From NCBI RefSeq assembly GCF_001938945.1, contig NZ_MKIO01000025.1, positions 1 through 64,000 on the forward strand: 64,000 nucleotides of DNA, read 5' to 3'. Shown one piece after another: positions 29,501-37,778 of this stretch. The position numbers were made by a program, and so were the translations under genes. A model generated the notes under the pieces. It was not told where the DNA came from, did no database searches, and saw nothing but the letters and a program-made list of their open reading frames with translations. Every line of letters starts with the position of its first letter. The first letter of the stretch is position 1. This DNA comes from Xaviernesmea rhizosphaerae. GTDB taxonomy: Bacteria > Pseudomonadota > Alphaproteobacteria > Rhizobiales > Rhizobiaceae.

Positions 29501-29944
29501 TGTCCGTGTGTCCCTGCCCGCGGGGGAGGCGCCGGGTGGACGCCGTTTCCTCAGAAAGCCGCAAGGCCGAAAAAATGATGTTGCAACGCCCCGTGGTTAC
29601 CGCAGCCGCTGCCCCTGCGCAAGCCTCGCGACCGGTTTTCACGCCGATCAATAGGCAGGAATGCGTGTCGTCCGGCATCCTCCGGCCGGCGGCCGAAAAT
29701 AGCGACGACGATGGTGAAAAGATCATGAATGCGGGAGCGGTCTTCAAGGGCGAAAATGCGCCTGTTCGCTGGCGCACAGTCGCGGCGCGCGAGGCTTAAA
29801 CCCGGCAGACTCATAGCGGCCGACGCACCGCCAACCACCCTGAGCAAGCGCCACCCACGCGCAAACCTGCGTGCGTCATATTGACGCACCGAACAGTGCT
29901 TTCCGAGTGAACACGATTTTTCTGAAAGAGAGAAAAGAGGGACA
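29501..29944. other. Upstream region of the nuo operon
   Basis: This 444-nt stretch should contain the nuo promoter, read leftward. I find no convincing gene and cannot place -35/-10 elements with confidence. The clearest structure is the inverted repeat at 29871-29889. Confidence 0.5.
29871..29889. promoter_or_regulatory. Inverted repeat, possible operator
   Basis: GTGCGTCA, then TAT, then TGACGCAC: perfect 8-bp arms with a 3-nt spacer. It lies between tRNA-Asp copy 1 and nuoA, about 370 nt before nuoA. The 19-bp size fits a dimeric regulator site, but no match to a known regulator is claimed. Confidence 0.3.
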
Positions 29945-30021
29945 TGGCGCGAGTGACGGGGCTCGAACCCGCGACCTCCGGCGTGACAGGCCGGCACTCT
30001 AACCGACTGAGCTACACCCGC
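29945..30021 (-). tRNA. tRNA-Asp(GTC), copy 1
   Basis: A 77-nt cloverleaf with encoded CCA. Acceptor stem GCGGGTG/CACTCGC (one wobble or mismatch position), D-arm GCTCAGTCGGTTAGAGT, anticodon stem-loop CCGGC-CTGTCAC-GCCGG giving anticodon GTC, and T-arm GGTTCGAGCCC. The mature sequence is identical to copy 2 at 30074-30150. Confidence 0.97.
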
Positions 30022-30073
30022 GTATCTATGTCCTGGCCTTGGGGCCGATCAGATCCGAAGACCTGAAGAGTAA

Positions 30074-30150
30074 TGGCGCGAGTGACGGGGCTCGAACCCG
30101 CGACCTCCGGCGTGACAGGCCGGCACTCTAACCGACTGAGCTACACCCGC
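30074..30150 (-). tRNA. tRNA-Asp(GTC), copy 2
   Basis: Same 77-nt sequence as copy 1, 129 nt further right, same strand and with encoded CCA. The 52-nt spacer between the genes is unrelated to their flanks. Both may come from one precursor, since copy 2 lies upstream in the transcription direction. Confidence 0.97.
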
Positions 30151-30587
30151 GCATAACAAGAAAAACAGGCAGTTACCTCGAATTTCCCGACCGGGGCAGC
30201 AACGCCGCGTCCGATGAGCGGCTGTCTAAGGCGTTCCCTTGGGAGTGTCAAGCGACTTTGAAGACAAAATCGTGACGGCTTGATTTTCCACAATGGCCGC
30301 CCTCCCCTGCCCCCGCCAAAGGCCTTTCGTGCGACCCCGCCGATACGCGGCACATGCAACTCGCGCACGGGTGCACGTGCAGGCCTCCGTGACGGCCAAT
30401 TTGCGGACAAGCAATGGTGCAATTTCGGCCAAAACGCGGATCAACAGAAAGGAGCGGCTACGACCGCTCGCCTAACCTGTTGTTTTATAAAGGATTGGCA
30501 AAGGGCCGTCAAAAAAATGATAAAAAACCGCAAGAAGGCTCTTGCGGTTTTCGCGGGGACCGAATAGATCACCCCTACCAACGCGGC
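30151..30587. other. Gap between the tRNA-Asp pair and tRNA-Val
   Basis: No protein gene is supported. The right part (30450-30560) is AT-richer and contains the terminator hairpin at 30524-30551. The tRNA-Asp promoter (minus strand) should lie close to 30151-30200. Confidence 0.5.
30524..30551 (-). terminator. Hairpin terminator between tRNA-Asp and tRNA-Val
   Basis: An 11-bp stem (30524-30534 with 30541-30551, core AACCGCAAG/CTTGCGGTT) with a 6-nt loop. On the minus strand the stem runs into six T and a further T-rich stretch, so it best fits termination of leftward transcripts from the 30.7-31.8 kb genes. It would work less well for rightward ones (four T). Confidence 0.7.
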
Positions 30588-30663
30588 GGGCGATTAGCTC
30601 AGTTGGTAGAGCGCCTCGTTTACACCGAGGATGTCGGGAGTTCGAGTCTCTCATCGCCCACCA
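30588..30663 (+). tRNA. tRNA-Val(TAC)
   Basis: 76 nt including encoded CCA. Acceptor GGGCGAT/ATCGCCC, D-arm GCTCAGTTGGTAGAGC, anticodon stem-loop CCTCG-TTTACAC-CGAGG with anticodon TAC, and T-arm with GTTCGAGTC. It marks the left edge of the accessory-looking region that runs to hupB. Confidence 0.97.
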
Positions 30664-30699
30664 TTCTTCTTCCCCCTTGTATGTATTGTGCAGCCATTG

Positions 30700-30873
30700 C
30701 TAGACTTGCAGCGGCTTTTTGTCGTTTTCGTCTGGATTGGGGTTTGGCGCCTCGTCTGGCAAGCGATCCGGCTCCGGTTCGTTGATCGGCGGAGTCGGGG
30801 GAACGACTGGCGGCGTGGTGGGCGGTGTTGCCGGCACCGGTTCACCGGGAATCTGCGCGATGGTAACCGTCAT
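30700..30873 (-). CDS. Small proline-rich protein (57 aa), unknown function
   Basis: ATG 30873 has an ideal ribosome site, AAGGAG with a 5-nt spacer. The product begins MTVTIAQIPGEPVPATPP; about one third of residues are proline, arranged as TPP/VPP/EPEP repeats, and it ends in an acidic, Asn-rich tail (PNPDENDKKPLQV). There is no signal peptide or membrane segment. I know of similar short Pro-rich proteins in rhizobia only as hypotheticals. The strong ribosome site is the main reason to call it a gene. Confidence 0.6.
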   Translation of the reverse strand: MTVTIAQIPGEPVPATPPTTPPVVPPTPPINEPEPDRLPDEAPNPNPDENDKKPLQV

Positions 30874-31002
30874 GCGGGCTCCTTGTTGCTCGTTGTTCTC
30901 ATCTTTTGGCGTTGTTCAGATCAGGCCTTCCCCGCAGCTGCGAGGGCAGAAGCCTGGGCGCTGCGTTGTCGGGCAGTTCCTTGCGATCAAGCCTGACCTG
31001 CC

Positions 31003-31437
31003 TCAGTGGCGCATCTCGTCCTTGCGCATGGGCATCTGATCGATGCGGGAGAAGATGGAGGAAGGATCGACCGGACGGTCGGACGTCAACTTCACCGTTC
31101 CGTCCTTGCCGATCAGAGCAATATGGAAACTGCCCGGCGCGGCATCGAGATCGCTCAGCAGAGCACCTGCATCAAGATGCGTTGTGGTAAGCGCCTCCGT
31201 GGGGCCGAAAAGCACACGCGCCGACGTCTCTGCTACGGATATCAGCACCAGATCGCGCTCGCGCAAAGCATCGGCTTGCGCCATGAAGCTGTCGGCCTGA
31301 GCGGCGGCCTCGATCCCGGTCTTGTCCTGAACAATGACGAGGACCCGATATTTCCATTCGAAGTCACGCAGGCTCGCGCCGCTTTCGACCGGCTCAGCGC
31401 CGACCCCGAGAACTTCGGTGACCAGGGATTTGAACAT
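31003..31437 (-). CDS. DUF4174 domain protein
   Basis: 144 residues. The pattern SLRDFEWKYRVLVIV near the start, ALRERDLVLISV in the middle, and the end IALIGKDGTVKLTS...IDQMPMRKDEMR is the DUF4174 signature, a thioredoxin-like fold family with no known function (some members are periplasmic; this one shows no signal peptide). Start ATG 31437 is preceded by GGAGAG; two in-frame codons upstream (31455) also give ATG. It may share a transcript with the 88-aa gene upstream. Confidence 0.78.
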   Translation of the reverse strand: MFKSLVTEVLGVGAEPVESGASLRDFEWKYRVLVIVQDKTGIEAAAQADSFMAQADALRERDLVLISVAETSARVLFGPTEALTTTHLDAGALLSDLDAAPGSFHIALIGKDGTVKLTSDRPVDPSSIFSRIDQMPMRKDEMRH

Positions 31438-31503
31438 TGCTCTCTCCATTTCCACATCAGCCCGGGATTTTTACGTTGGAGCGGAGCTGACGGTCCGCCT
31501 CGG

Positions 31504-31770
31504 TCAGTCGATCGCCGCGCCTTGTGCGCCGAGGCGCTGCTGCGCCAGGGAGCGCACAGCCTGTTCAACCTCGTCCCGTTCCCAGCCTTCGGCTTCCGCC
31601 GTTGCAATCAGCGGCTCTAACTGCGCCGGGAGGTCCGGTCCCACCGCGGCTGCGAGATCCAGATCGCCCGCCTCGGCCAGACGCGTGAAGGCGGGACGAA
31701 TAGCCTCCTCGCATCCTTGCGCACGGGCGGAGGAGGCAAGAACAGAGGTGGCGGCTGCGGGGGATGTCAT
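31504..31770 (-). CDS. Small hypothetical protein (88 aa)
   Basis: 88 residues from ATG 31770, with GGAG nine nt upstream. It is Ala-rich and acidic: RPAFTRLAEAGDLDLAAAV, then EPLIATAEAEGWERDEVEQA and a short C-terminal helix. The C-terminal half looks like a compact helical module. No signal peptide; no family recognised. It sits about 190 nt downstream of an EcfG-type promoter match on the same strand, which suggests general-stress control. Confidence 0.6.
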   Translation of the reverse strand: MTSPAAATSVLASSARAQGCEEAIRPAFTRLAEAGDLDLAAAVGPDLPAQLEPLIATAEAEGWERDEVEQAVRSLAQQRLGAQGAAID

Positions 31771-32388
31771 CAGATGAAACTCCATGCGTTGTCGAAAGCG
31801 GTTGATCGGGACCATCGCGCTGCACCTCATAGGGTATGCAATGCCATAGCCTCTCCGTTCGGATCCCCCCGAACGGCTCCGGCTCTCCGGTGCGATGTTC
31901 AAAAGCCCTCGACAGGTCCTGTGCGCGGGATCGCCAGGGCTTGAGGGATGTTGTGTTGCTAACGATGGTGCCTGCCCTTTGTTCCGCTGCGAAGCCGCTG
32001 GTACGTGCAAGGCTTTTAGAACGGCGCGTCGCCGCTTTTGCGCGGCGGCAAGCGCCGGCATGCCGGGAGAATCCTGCAATTCGGCCGGTGCATGCGCAGT
32101 CACGGAATATTGGTTTGGCTTGAGACCGTGCCCAGCGTAGGCTCCTAGACGTTCGCGCGAATCCGTATGCTGGATCGGGCGGTCGTGCTGTGACGGCAAG
32201 GGGAGCCGGCGGCACGGGCGAATGCGCGGGGCCCATGACGGGCGTGAAAGCCGGGCGCGGAAACCTTGCACGGCCATGACGCCGCCGGATCCGGCGGCCC
32301 GATGCGCACAGACAGCATGACATCGACAGCACGATGCGGCGGTCGCTCCCGCGAGCGCGCGTCCGGCACGATATTGAAGGGGGAAGCC
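31771..32388. other. Gene-free stretch with a stress promoter
   Basis: Open frames here have no family similarity and show the composition of GC-rich noncoding DNA. The only feature I can support is the EcfG-type promoter at 31961-31985 reading left. The promoter for the plus-strand 62-aa gene at 32389 must also be here, but I cannot place it. Confidence 0.5.
31961..31985 (-). promoter_or_regulatory. Candidate EcfG (general stress response) promoter
   Basis: On the minus strand: GGAAC (31981-31985), 16-nt spacer, CGTT (31961-31964). This is an exact match to the EcfG consensus GGAAC-N16/17-CGTT of alphaproteobacteria. It would drive the 88-aa gene and possibly the DUF4174 gene, with a leader near 185 nt. 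Confidence 0.55.
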
Positions 32389-32577
32389 ATGCCACGCAGA
32401 GAAAGCGACGAGAAGAACAGGGCTGACACGTCCAGCTTCGACGCGCTGATGACAGAGTGCCGCGACGACGGCGCGCAGCTCAGCCGAACCCTCCATGTCT
32501 TCGATGCCGGCCTGTTCGACCGGGCTCTGCTCGAGGCTCTGGTGACGGAAAACCGCGAACGCCGCGCGAAGGACTGA
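32389..32577 (+). CDS. Small hypothetical protein (62 aa)
   Basis: Begins MPRRESDEKNRADTSSFDAL, a charged N-terminus followed by a helical part (LHVFDAGLFDRALLEALVTE) ending in basic residues. AAGGGGGAAG lies just before ATG 32389, a good ribosome site. No signal peptide, membrane segment or recognised family. The codon pattern is plausible but the gene is short, so the call rests mainly on the start signals. Confidence 0.5.
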   Translation: MPRRESDEKNRADTSSFDALMTECRDDGAQLSRTLHVFDAGLFDRALLEALVTENRERRAKD

Positions 32578-32679
32578 CGCTCGCGCAGACCAGATGCCCG
32601 CGGCGTGCACTCCATGCGCGGCAGCGCGAATAGCTCCCGTCCCACAGGATCCGCGCCGCCCCCTGTTTCCGCCGATGCC

Positions 32680-35600
32680 TCAAAGCCGATGCAGCCGCAC
32701 CTCCGGGCAGACGGAGCGGGCGATATCGCAGAGATGCTCGTGGTGGGTCAGATAGATCACCTGCCCCTTGCGCGCCATATCGCCCATCAGCCGGAAGGCG
32801 TGGCCCGCGCGCCGGTCGTCGAAGGTTTCCATGATGTCGTCGGCGATGAAAGGCAAGGGCTCGCGGAAGCCTGCCGTCTCGTGATAGCCGGCGATGCGCA
32901 GCGCCAGATAGAGCTGGAAGCGCGTGCCCTTGGAGAGATCCTCGGCGAATTTCGTGCCGCCGCCGGCTGGCCGGGCATAGAGCACCTCGCGCCCCTTCAC
33001 CCGCTCGCTGCCGAGCCCCTCATAATCCCCGCCGCTGATGACGGAGAAGGCCTCGGAAGCGCGGGCCAGCATGGCGCTGCGGTGGCGCTCGCGATAGAGC
33101 CGCAGCGCCTCTTCACCCGCCAGAATGCCGGCACGCAGGCGCAGATAGCGGATCGCCCTGGTTTCGATCTCGGCCAGCACCGTGCGGCGCTGCTCTTCCA
33201 GATGCGCGGCAGCATCGCTTCCAGCCACCGCCGCCAGCGCCTTTTCCGCCGCGCGGCGTGCCACCAGCGCCTCGCCCGCCTGCGCCTCGGCCTCAGCCAG
33301 CCGCGCCTCCAGCGCCGCGCGCTCCTCCGCCAGAGCATGCCGGTCGAGCGCGTCGATCTGGGCCTCTGCCGTCTCGATCCGGTCGGCCTGCAGCCGGCGG
33401 CAGAGATCGTCCTCGGCATCGGCCAGCCGCTGGCGCAGCTGCGCACGCGCCTTCACCGCATCCAGGCCGGCGGCTACCTCATTGAGGCTGTCGGCCTGGA
33501 ACAGCGCCAGCATCTCGCGTTTCAGGGCCTCGTGCCGCCCGAGATCCTCGGCCAGACGCGCCTCGTCCTCCTCGAGCCGCTGCTCCTCCTGCGCAAGGCG
33601 CTCGGCGATACGCTCGGCCTCTTGCGCGGCCTGCACGCGCCGGCGCAGCGCCTCCAGAACCGGCAGAGGCGGCGCATCGGCGGCCATAGGCTGCAGGTCA
33701 GCCAAGCGGGCGCGGAAGGCCGCCCTGTCGGCCTCCATGGCGGCGATGCGATGATCCAGATCGGCCAGGCGAATCACGAGCGCCTCCACCTCCTGCAGGA
33801 TCGTGATCAGCGGCAGAACCATGGCGGGGGGCGGCACGGGCACATCGCCGGCGCCGCCCGATGTCGCCTGCAACCAGTCGAGCACGGCCGCCTTGGCCAG
33901 CGCCCGCTGCCATGCCTGCGCCCAGTCTTCAAGCTCCTGCCGTACGGCCGCATCATCCGCCCGCCGGCTTTCCAGCAGCTCGGCCGCCCGGGCGGCCGCC
34001 TCGCGGCCGGCCTTCTGGGCATGCGCCGCTTCCTGAAGCTCAGCCAGCAGGCGCTCTGCCCGTCGCACAAGCCCGTCCAGCCGCTCCGTCCCGGGGCCGC
34101 TGGCGCTTTCCCAGGGCAGCAGCCCCTGCGCGAGATCGGCCCGCAGTCCGGCCTCGTCGCCGGCCGCCCGGTCGAGATCCCGTTCGGCAAGCTGCAGCGC
34201 CGCCCGCGCGGCAAGCGCCTCGCTTCGGCGCGATAGCCAGGCCTCCAGCCGCGCCGGTGTCAGCGCGGGCTCCAGCGCGCAGGTCGCGCAGGCGGAACCC
34301 ACCTCCGCCAGAATCCGAGCCTTGTCTTCGGCGATCGCCGCCAGCCGCTCGCCAAGGGCCGCGCGGCGCGCCAGCCGGTCTGCCCGCGCCTCGGCCAGAT
34401 CGCGCAGGCGCGACAGGTCGGACGCCTGGGCAAGCCGGCTCGCGCCCGCCTCGTCATCAGCCATGAGGGCTACGCGGAAGCTCTGTGCGGTTTCGCTGTC
34501 GAGGGCGCTTGCATGTCTCTGCCAGGCTGCCTCACGCGCCGCGCGCAGGGCCGCGGCGGCGGCATCGTCGACAAGCCCGCCACGGCCCGCCAGCGCCTCA
34601 GCCCGGGCGGCATCTGCCGCAAGCTCCGTCTCGATCTCGCCGAGCCGGGACTGCTGGCGCAGACGCTCCTCCTCGAGGCTGGCAAGCCCAAGGCGCCAGG
34701 CGGAAATTTCCTCGTTGGTGGGAACCTGCAGCCCCGCCAGGGCATCGGCATCGCCGGTAAAGGGCGAGAGAAGGGCCAGCCTTTCTGTCAGTTCGACTGC
34801 CGCCTGCTCCCTGCGCCGCTCCGCCTCCTGCCGGCGCAGGCCGGCATCGCTGCCACGCGCAGCAGCAAGCGCCTGCTTCAGGGCTTCGACGGCATCCGGC
34901 GACGGGGGGGCAATTTCGCGGGGCGGCAGGGCGGCAGCCTCCGCCGGTTCCTGCCGCTTCAGCCGCGCGGAAGCCTGCTCGGCCGCCTGCAGCTCGCGCG
35001 CGGCAGTGCTCGCTCGCTCTGTCAGTTTGCCGTGCTGGACGACCAGCGCATGCAGATGGGCGGCCTCGCCGGCCGGCAGGATCAGCTTGGTCAGGGGAAT
35101 GCTGTCGTCGATGCCCAGACGGGCGCGCTGCATGGCAAGCTCCGCCATCAGCCGCTGGCGTTCCGCCTGGCGCACCGGCAGATCCTGGATCGCGGCGCGT
35201 TCGCGCGCCTCGAGATTGTCCTGCAGCAGGGCGGACAGCGCGGGAGCCAGCGCCAGGGCCTGCGGATCGCGGGCGAGCCCTTCCAGCGCGCCATCCAGCC
35301 GCGCGCGCGCGGCCTCGGCCTGCACCTGTCGGGACGAAAGCGCCGCCTCCTCGCGCATCAGCCCCGGCAGGGCGGCAAACCAGGCGCTCGGCGGCTCCGG
35401 CAGGTCGCCATAGGCCTCCAGCTCCGCCCGGCCGGCACGCAGCCGCGCGAGGATTGGCAGGGCGTCGATGGCGGCGCGGCACTGGTCGAGCGCGGCCTGA
35501 AGGCCGGCGCGGGCCGAAAGCGCCTGCTCATGCGTCTCGGTCGCCAGATCCCGATCGCGCCGCAGCTCCTTGAAGGCGCGTGCGGTGACATCCAGCGCGG

Positions 35601-36192
35601 TCCTCTCCTGCTTCAGCCGCTCCAGCACATCCTTGAGCTCGCCGAGCTGATGCTTTCGCCCCTGGGGCTTGTAGAAGGCCTCGGCCTCGCCCTTCAATGC
35701 CTCCAGCGCCGCCGCCGTGTCCGGCAGGCCGGCGCTTGCGGCAAACAGCAGCGTGCCAAGCTCGCCCTCGCTCTTCAGGATCGCCTCGCCCCCCTGCTCG
35801 ATGGTGTCGTCATCGAGCGAGAACATCATGCGGTAACCGGCCCGGTCGATCCCGCCAAGCGCGGCGGCAAAGAGACCGTCTGGCAGAGACCGGTCGGCCG
35901 CATCGATCAGCGTGTTCTGCGCACGCTTGACGCGGAACACCTCCTGCGCGCTGCCGCCCGCCTCCACGACGCCGCCGACGCGCATGGCGGCGTAAGGATG
36001 GAGGAAGCCATAGGCGCTGCGGGCCTCGATGCCGAACAGCAGATCGAGGAAACCGTTGAACAGCGTCGACTTGCCGGCTTCGTTCGGACCGTAGACGATG
36101 TGCAGGTCGGCGCCTTCCCCGCGCGGGCCGAAATCCAGGCGGCGGTCGGTGAACTTGCCGTAGCGGACGAGATCGAGACGGTTGAGGCGCAT
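32680..36192 (-). CDS. Rad50/SbcC-like ATPase, YhaN type
   Basis: 1170 residues of SMC/Rad50 architecture: N-terminal half-ATPase with Walker A GPNEAGKSTL (35-44), two long Ala/Glu/Arg-rich coiled-coil arms, and a C-terminal half-ATPase with signature LSKGTRFQLYLALRIAGY, Walker B-like LPFIADDIMETFDD and H-loop YLTHHEHLC. I see no CxxC zinc hook at the middle as in true Rad50, which together with the N-terminus MRLNRLDLVRYGKF fits the YhaN group. It probably works with the nuclease encoded immediately upstream, whose stop overlaps its ATG by 3-4 nt, in processing DNA ends. The substrate is unknown. Confidence 0.85.
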   Translation of the reverse strand: MRLNRLDLVRYGKFTDRRLDFGPRGEGADLHIVYGPNEAGKSTLFNGFLDLLFGIEARSAYGFLHPYAAMRVGGVVEAGGSAQEVFRVKRAQNTLIDAADRSLPDGLFAAALGGIDRAGYRMMFSLDDDTIEQGGEAILKSEGELGTLLFAASAGLPDTAAALEALKGEAEAFYKPQGRKHQLGELKDVLERLKQERTALDVTARAFKELRRDRDLATETHEQALSARAGLQAALDQCRAAIDALPILARLRAGRAELEAYGDLPEPPSAWFAALPGLMREEAALSSRQVQAEAARARLDGALEGLARDPQALALAPALSALLQDNLEARERAAIQDLPVRQAERQRLMAELAMQRARLGIDDSIPLTKLILPAGEAAHLHALVVQHGKLTERASTAARELQAAEQASARLKRQEPAEAAALPPREIAPPSPDAVEALKQALAAARGSDAGLRRQEAERRREQAAVELTERLALLSPFTGDADALAGLQVPTNEEISAWRLGLASLEEERLRQQSRLGEIETELAADAARAEALAGRGGLVDDAAAAALRAAREAAWQRHASALDSETAQSFRVALMADDEAGASRLAQASDLSRLRDLAEARADRLARRAALGERLAAIAEDKARILAEVGSACATCALEPALTPARLEAWLSRRSEALAARAALQLAERDLDRAAGDEAGLRADLAQGLLPWESASGPGTERLDGLVRRAERLLAELQEAAHAQKAGREAAARAAELLESRRADDAAVRQELEDWAQAWQRALAKAAVLDWLQATSGGAGDVPVPPPAMVLPLITILQEVEALVIRLADLDHRIAAMEADRAAFRARLADLQPMAADAPPLPVLEALRRRVQAAQEAERIAERLAQEEQRLEEDEARLAEDLGRHEALKREMLALFQADSLNEVAAGLDAVKARAQLRQRLADAEDDLCRRLQADRIETAEAQIDALDRHALAEERAALEARLAEAEAQAGEALVARRAAEKALAAVAGSDAAAHLEEQRRTVLAEIETRAIRYLRLRAGILAGEEALRLYRERHRSAMLARASEAFSVISGGDYEGLGSERVKGREVLYARPAGGGTKFAEDLSKGTRFQLYLALRIAGYHETAGFREPLPFIADDIMETFDDRRAGHAFRLMGDMARKGQVIYLTHHEHLCDIARSVCPEVRLHRL

Positions 36193-37466
36193 CAGGCAGG
36201 CTCTCCCGCGCGCGTGCCGGACAAAGCCGCCAGCACGTCTTCGGCGCCCTCCTGCGCCAGCATGGCCGTCAGCACGGCCGCGGCCTCCTCGTCGCGCACG
36301 AAGCGTTCGCGCAGCTCGCGCGGCAGCTGGCCGAGGAACTCCTCGAACAGAACCTCCACCTCGCGGCGGAAGCCCGGCGCGGTCAGCACATCCTCGCGCA
36401 GCAGCCGGCCCAGCTCGTCCACCGGATCGGCGGCATTGATGCTGGCTGCCGCCGGCGGCACGCAGGCGACGTCGATGGCCTCGATCCACAGGCCGGCCCG
36501 GCTGGCGGCGAGATTGGCGGCTTCCGCCAGGATGAGCTCGGGATCGCGGCGCAGACGCGCGGCGAGCGGCGTGGCGCCCGTCAGCACCAGCCGGGCAATG
36601 ATCTGCCCCGCCCCATGCAGCCGCCGCCCGGCATCGAGCGCGCGGCCGATGGCCTGCAGCGCGCCGGACCAGCTCTCGACAGCGGAGAGATCGACCGCGA
36701 TGCGCTCGAAAGCAGCCGTGCCGATCACCCGCGCCTCATGGGCAAGTGCGCCGTCCTCGCCGATGCTGACCAGCGTCACAGACTTTGCGCCGGCCTCGTT
36801 GATGTCGCGCCCCTGCGGCATTCCTGGCATGACGATCAGCGGCTTCTCGCTGTGCACCTGGCGCTGATGCACATGGCCGAGCGCCCAATAATCGAAGCCG
36901 TGGGCGATCAGCTCGCCAAGCGTGCAGGGCGCATAGGCGTCATGCCCCGGCGCGCCGGCAAGGCTGGTGTGCAGCATGCCGATATTGATCGCGTCCGCCA
37001 TCGGCGGATGGAAACCCGGCAGCAGGCTCTCGGGCGCATGCGGATTGTCGAAGCCGACGCCATGCACATAGACCGGCCGGCCATTGCCGAGCGCACCCGC
37101 CAGCATCGGCCGCACCTTGCCGCTGAAGAGATAGACATTGTCGGGCAAGCTCAGCTCGCGCTTGATGGTCGAGGCGGAGTCATGATTGCCGCGGATAATG
37201 AAGACGCGGACATTGCCCGCTTCGAGCCGGCGAAGCTCGGCTGCCAGATAGAGCGCCGTGTTCATCGAGGTCTGTGCGCCGTCATAGAGGTCACCGGCGA
37301 TCAGCAGCGCATCCACCCGCTCGGCCAGGCAGAGATCGACGATGGCCGCCAGCGCGGCGCGGGTGGCGCCGCGCACGAGTTCGGACAGATCCGGATTTTT
37401 GAGCGCCAGGCTCGACAGGGGGGAATCGAGATGGAGATCGGCGGTATGGACGAAGCGAAAGGGCAT
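36192..37466 (-). CDS. Mre11/SbcD-like DNA exonuclease, YhaO type
   Basis: 424 residues, calcineurin-like metallophosphoesterase. Metal motifs in order: HTADLHLDSP (Asp10, His12), LLIAGDLYDG, IIRGNHDS, GMLHTSLAG and YWALGHVHQRQV. The C-terminal 150 residues form the capping/partner-binding region. It is expected to be an Mn-dependent DNA nuclease of the Mre11 family, paired with the YhaN-type ATPase encoded next with overlapping stop/start codons. The N-terminus at 37466 (MPFRFVHTADLH) is standard. Confidence 0.88.
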   Translation of the reverse strand: MPFRFVHTADLHLDSPLSSLALKNPDLSELVRGATRAALAAIVDLCLAERVDALLIAGDLYDGAQTSMNTALYLAAELRRLEAGNVRVFIIRGNHDSASTIKRELSLPDNVYLFSGKVRPMLAGALGNGRPVYVHGVGFDNPHAPESLLPGFHPPMADAINIGMLHTSLAGAPGHDAYAPCTLGELIAHGFDYWALGHVHQRQVHSEKPLIVMPGMPQGRDINEAGAKSVTLVSIGEDGALAHEARVIGTAAFERIAVDLSAVESWSGALQAIGRALDAGRRLHGAGQIIARLVLTGATPLAARLRRDPELILAEAANLAASRAGLWIEAIDVACVPPAAASINAADPVDELGRLLREDVLTAPGFRREVEVLFEEFLGQLPRELRERFVRDEEAAAVLTAMLAQEGAEDVLAALSGTRAGEPA

Positions 37467-37499
37467 GGCGGCATTTCCCTTGCGGGGCTTGTTCTGCTA

Positions 37500-37597
37500 G
37501 GCATCGGACCGAAAAGTGGACCCCGGTCTTCGGAGACATCCGATGCACAAACAAGGACCCGGAGCATCGGATTGTGGGCGGCTTTCCGTCCGATGCG
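37500..37597. repeat. Mosaic palindromic repeat, locus C
   Basis: Full two-hairpin element: GCATCGGACCGAAAAGTGGA ... TCTTCGG ... ATCCGATGC (37501-37546), an A/C-rich spacer, then GAGCATCGG ... CGATGCG (37562-37597). Same orientation as loci A and B. It lies in the divergent gap between the YhaO-type gene and marR (37467-37778), where the only other structure is the inverted repeat at 37691-37708. Confidence 0.75.
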
Positions 37598-37690
37598 TCC
37601 GGGCACGGGCGGCCTGCCGCGATCGCTTGTTCATCTCACGCAAACCGACGGATCGAAAGCGCCGGTTAGAGCGTTTTCCGGCTGCTCTGT

Positions 37691-37708
37691 CAAACTTCAG
37701 GCAGTTTG
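37691..37708. promoter_or_regulatory. Inverted repeat, candidate MarR operator
   Basis: CAAACT-TCAGGC-AGTTTG, perfect 6-bp arms, about 70 nt before the MarR-family gene. The size fits the 16-20 bp sites of MarR dimers, which usually autoregulate. TTGACA (37745) and TACAAT (37765) follow but with an unusually short 14-nt spacer, so I do not claim them as a promoter. Confidence 0.35.
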
Positions 37709-37778
37709 GCGAAAGGGAATGGCCGTTGTCGCATAAGGCGCTATTTGACAGGGGCAGCTGCGTGTACAATGAGAAGAT

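Noticed and set aside
30280-30567. A 95-codon plus-strand frame upstream of tRNA-Val
   Set aside because: It runs through the terminator hairpin at 30524-30551, has no ribosome site and no recognisable domain.
30588-30663. tRNA-Val as an integration (att) site for the 30.7-38.2 kb block
   Set aside because: I found no copy of the tRNA 3' end at the other side of the block and no integrase gene, so I do not call an integrated element.
31771-32645. Several overlapping frames of 80-250 codons on both strands
   Set aside because: Arg/Ser/Ala-rich composition, mutually overlapping, no start signals; read as noncoding DNA.
37745-37770. TTGACA/TACAAT as a sigma-70 promoter of marR
   Set aside because: The spacer is 14 nt, too short for a usual sigma-70 promoter.
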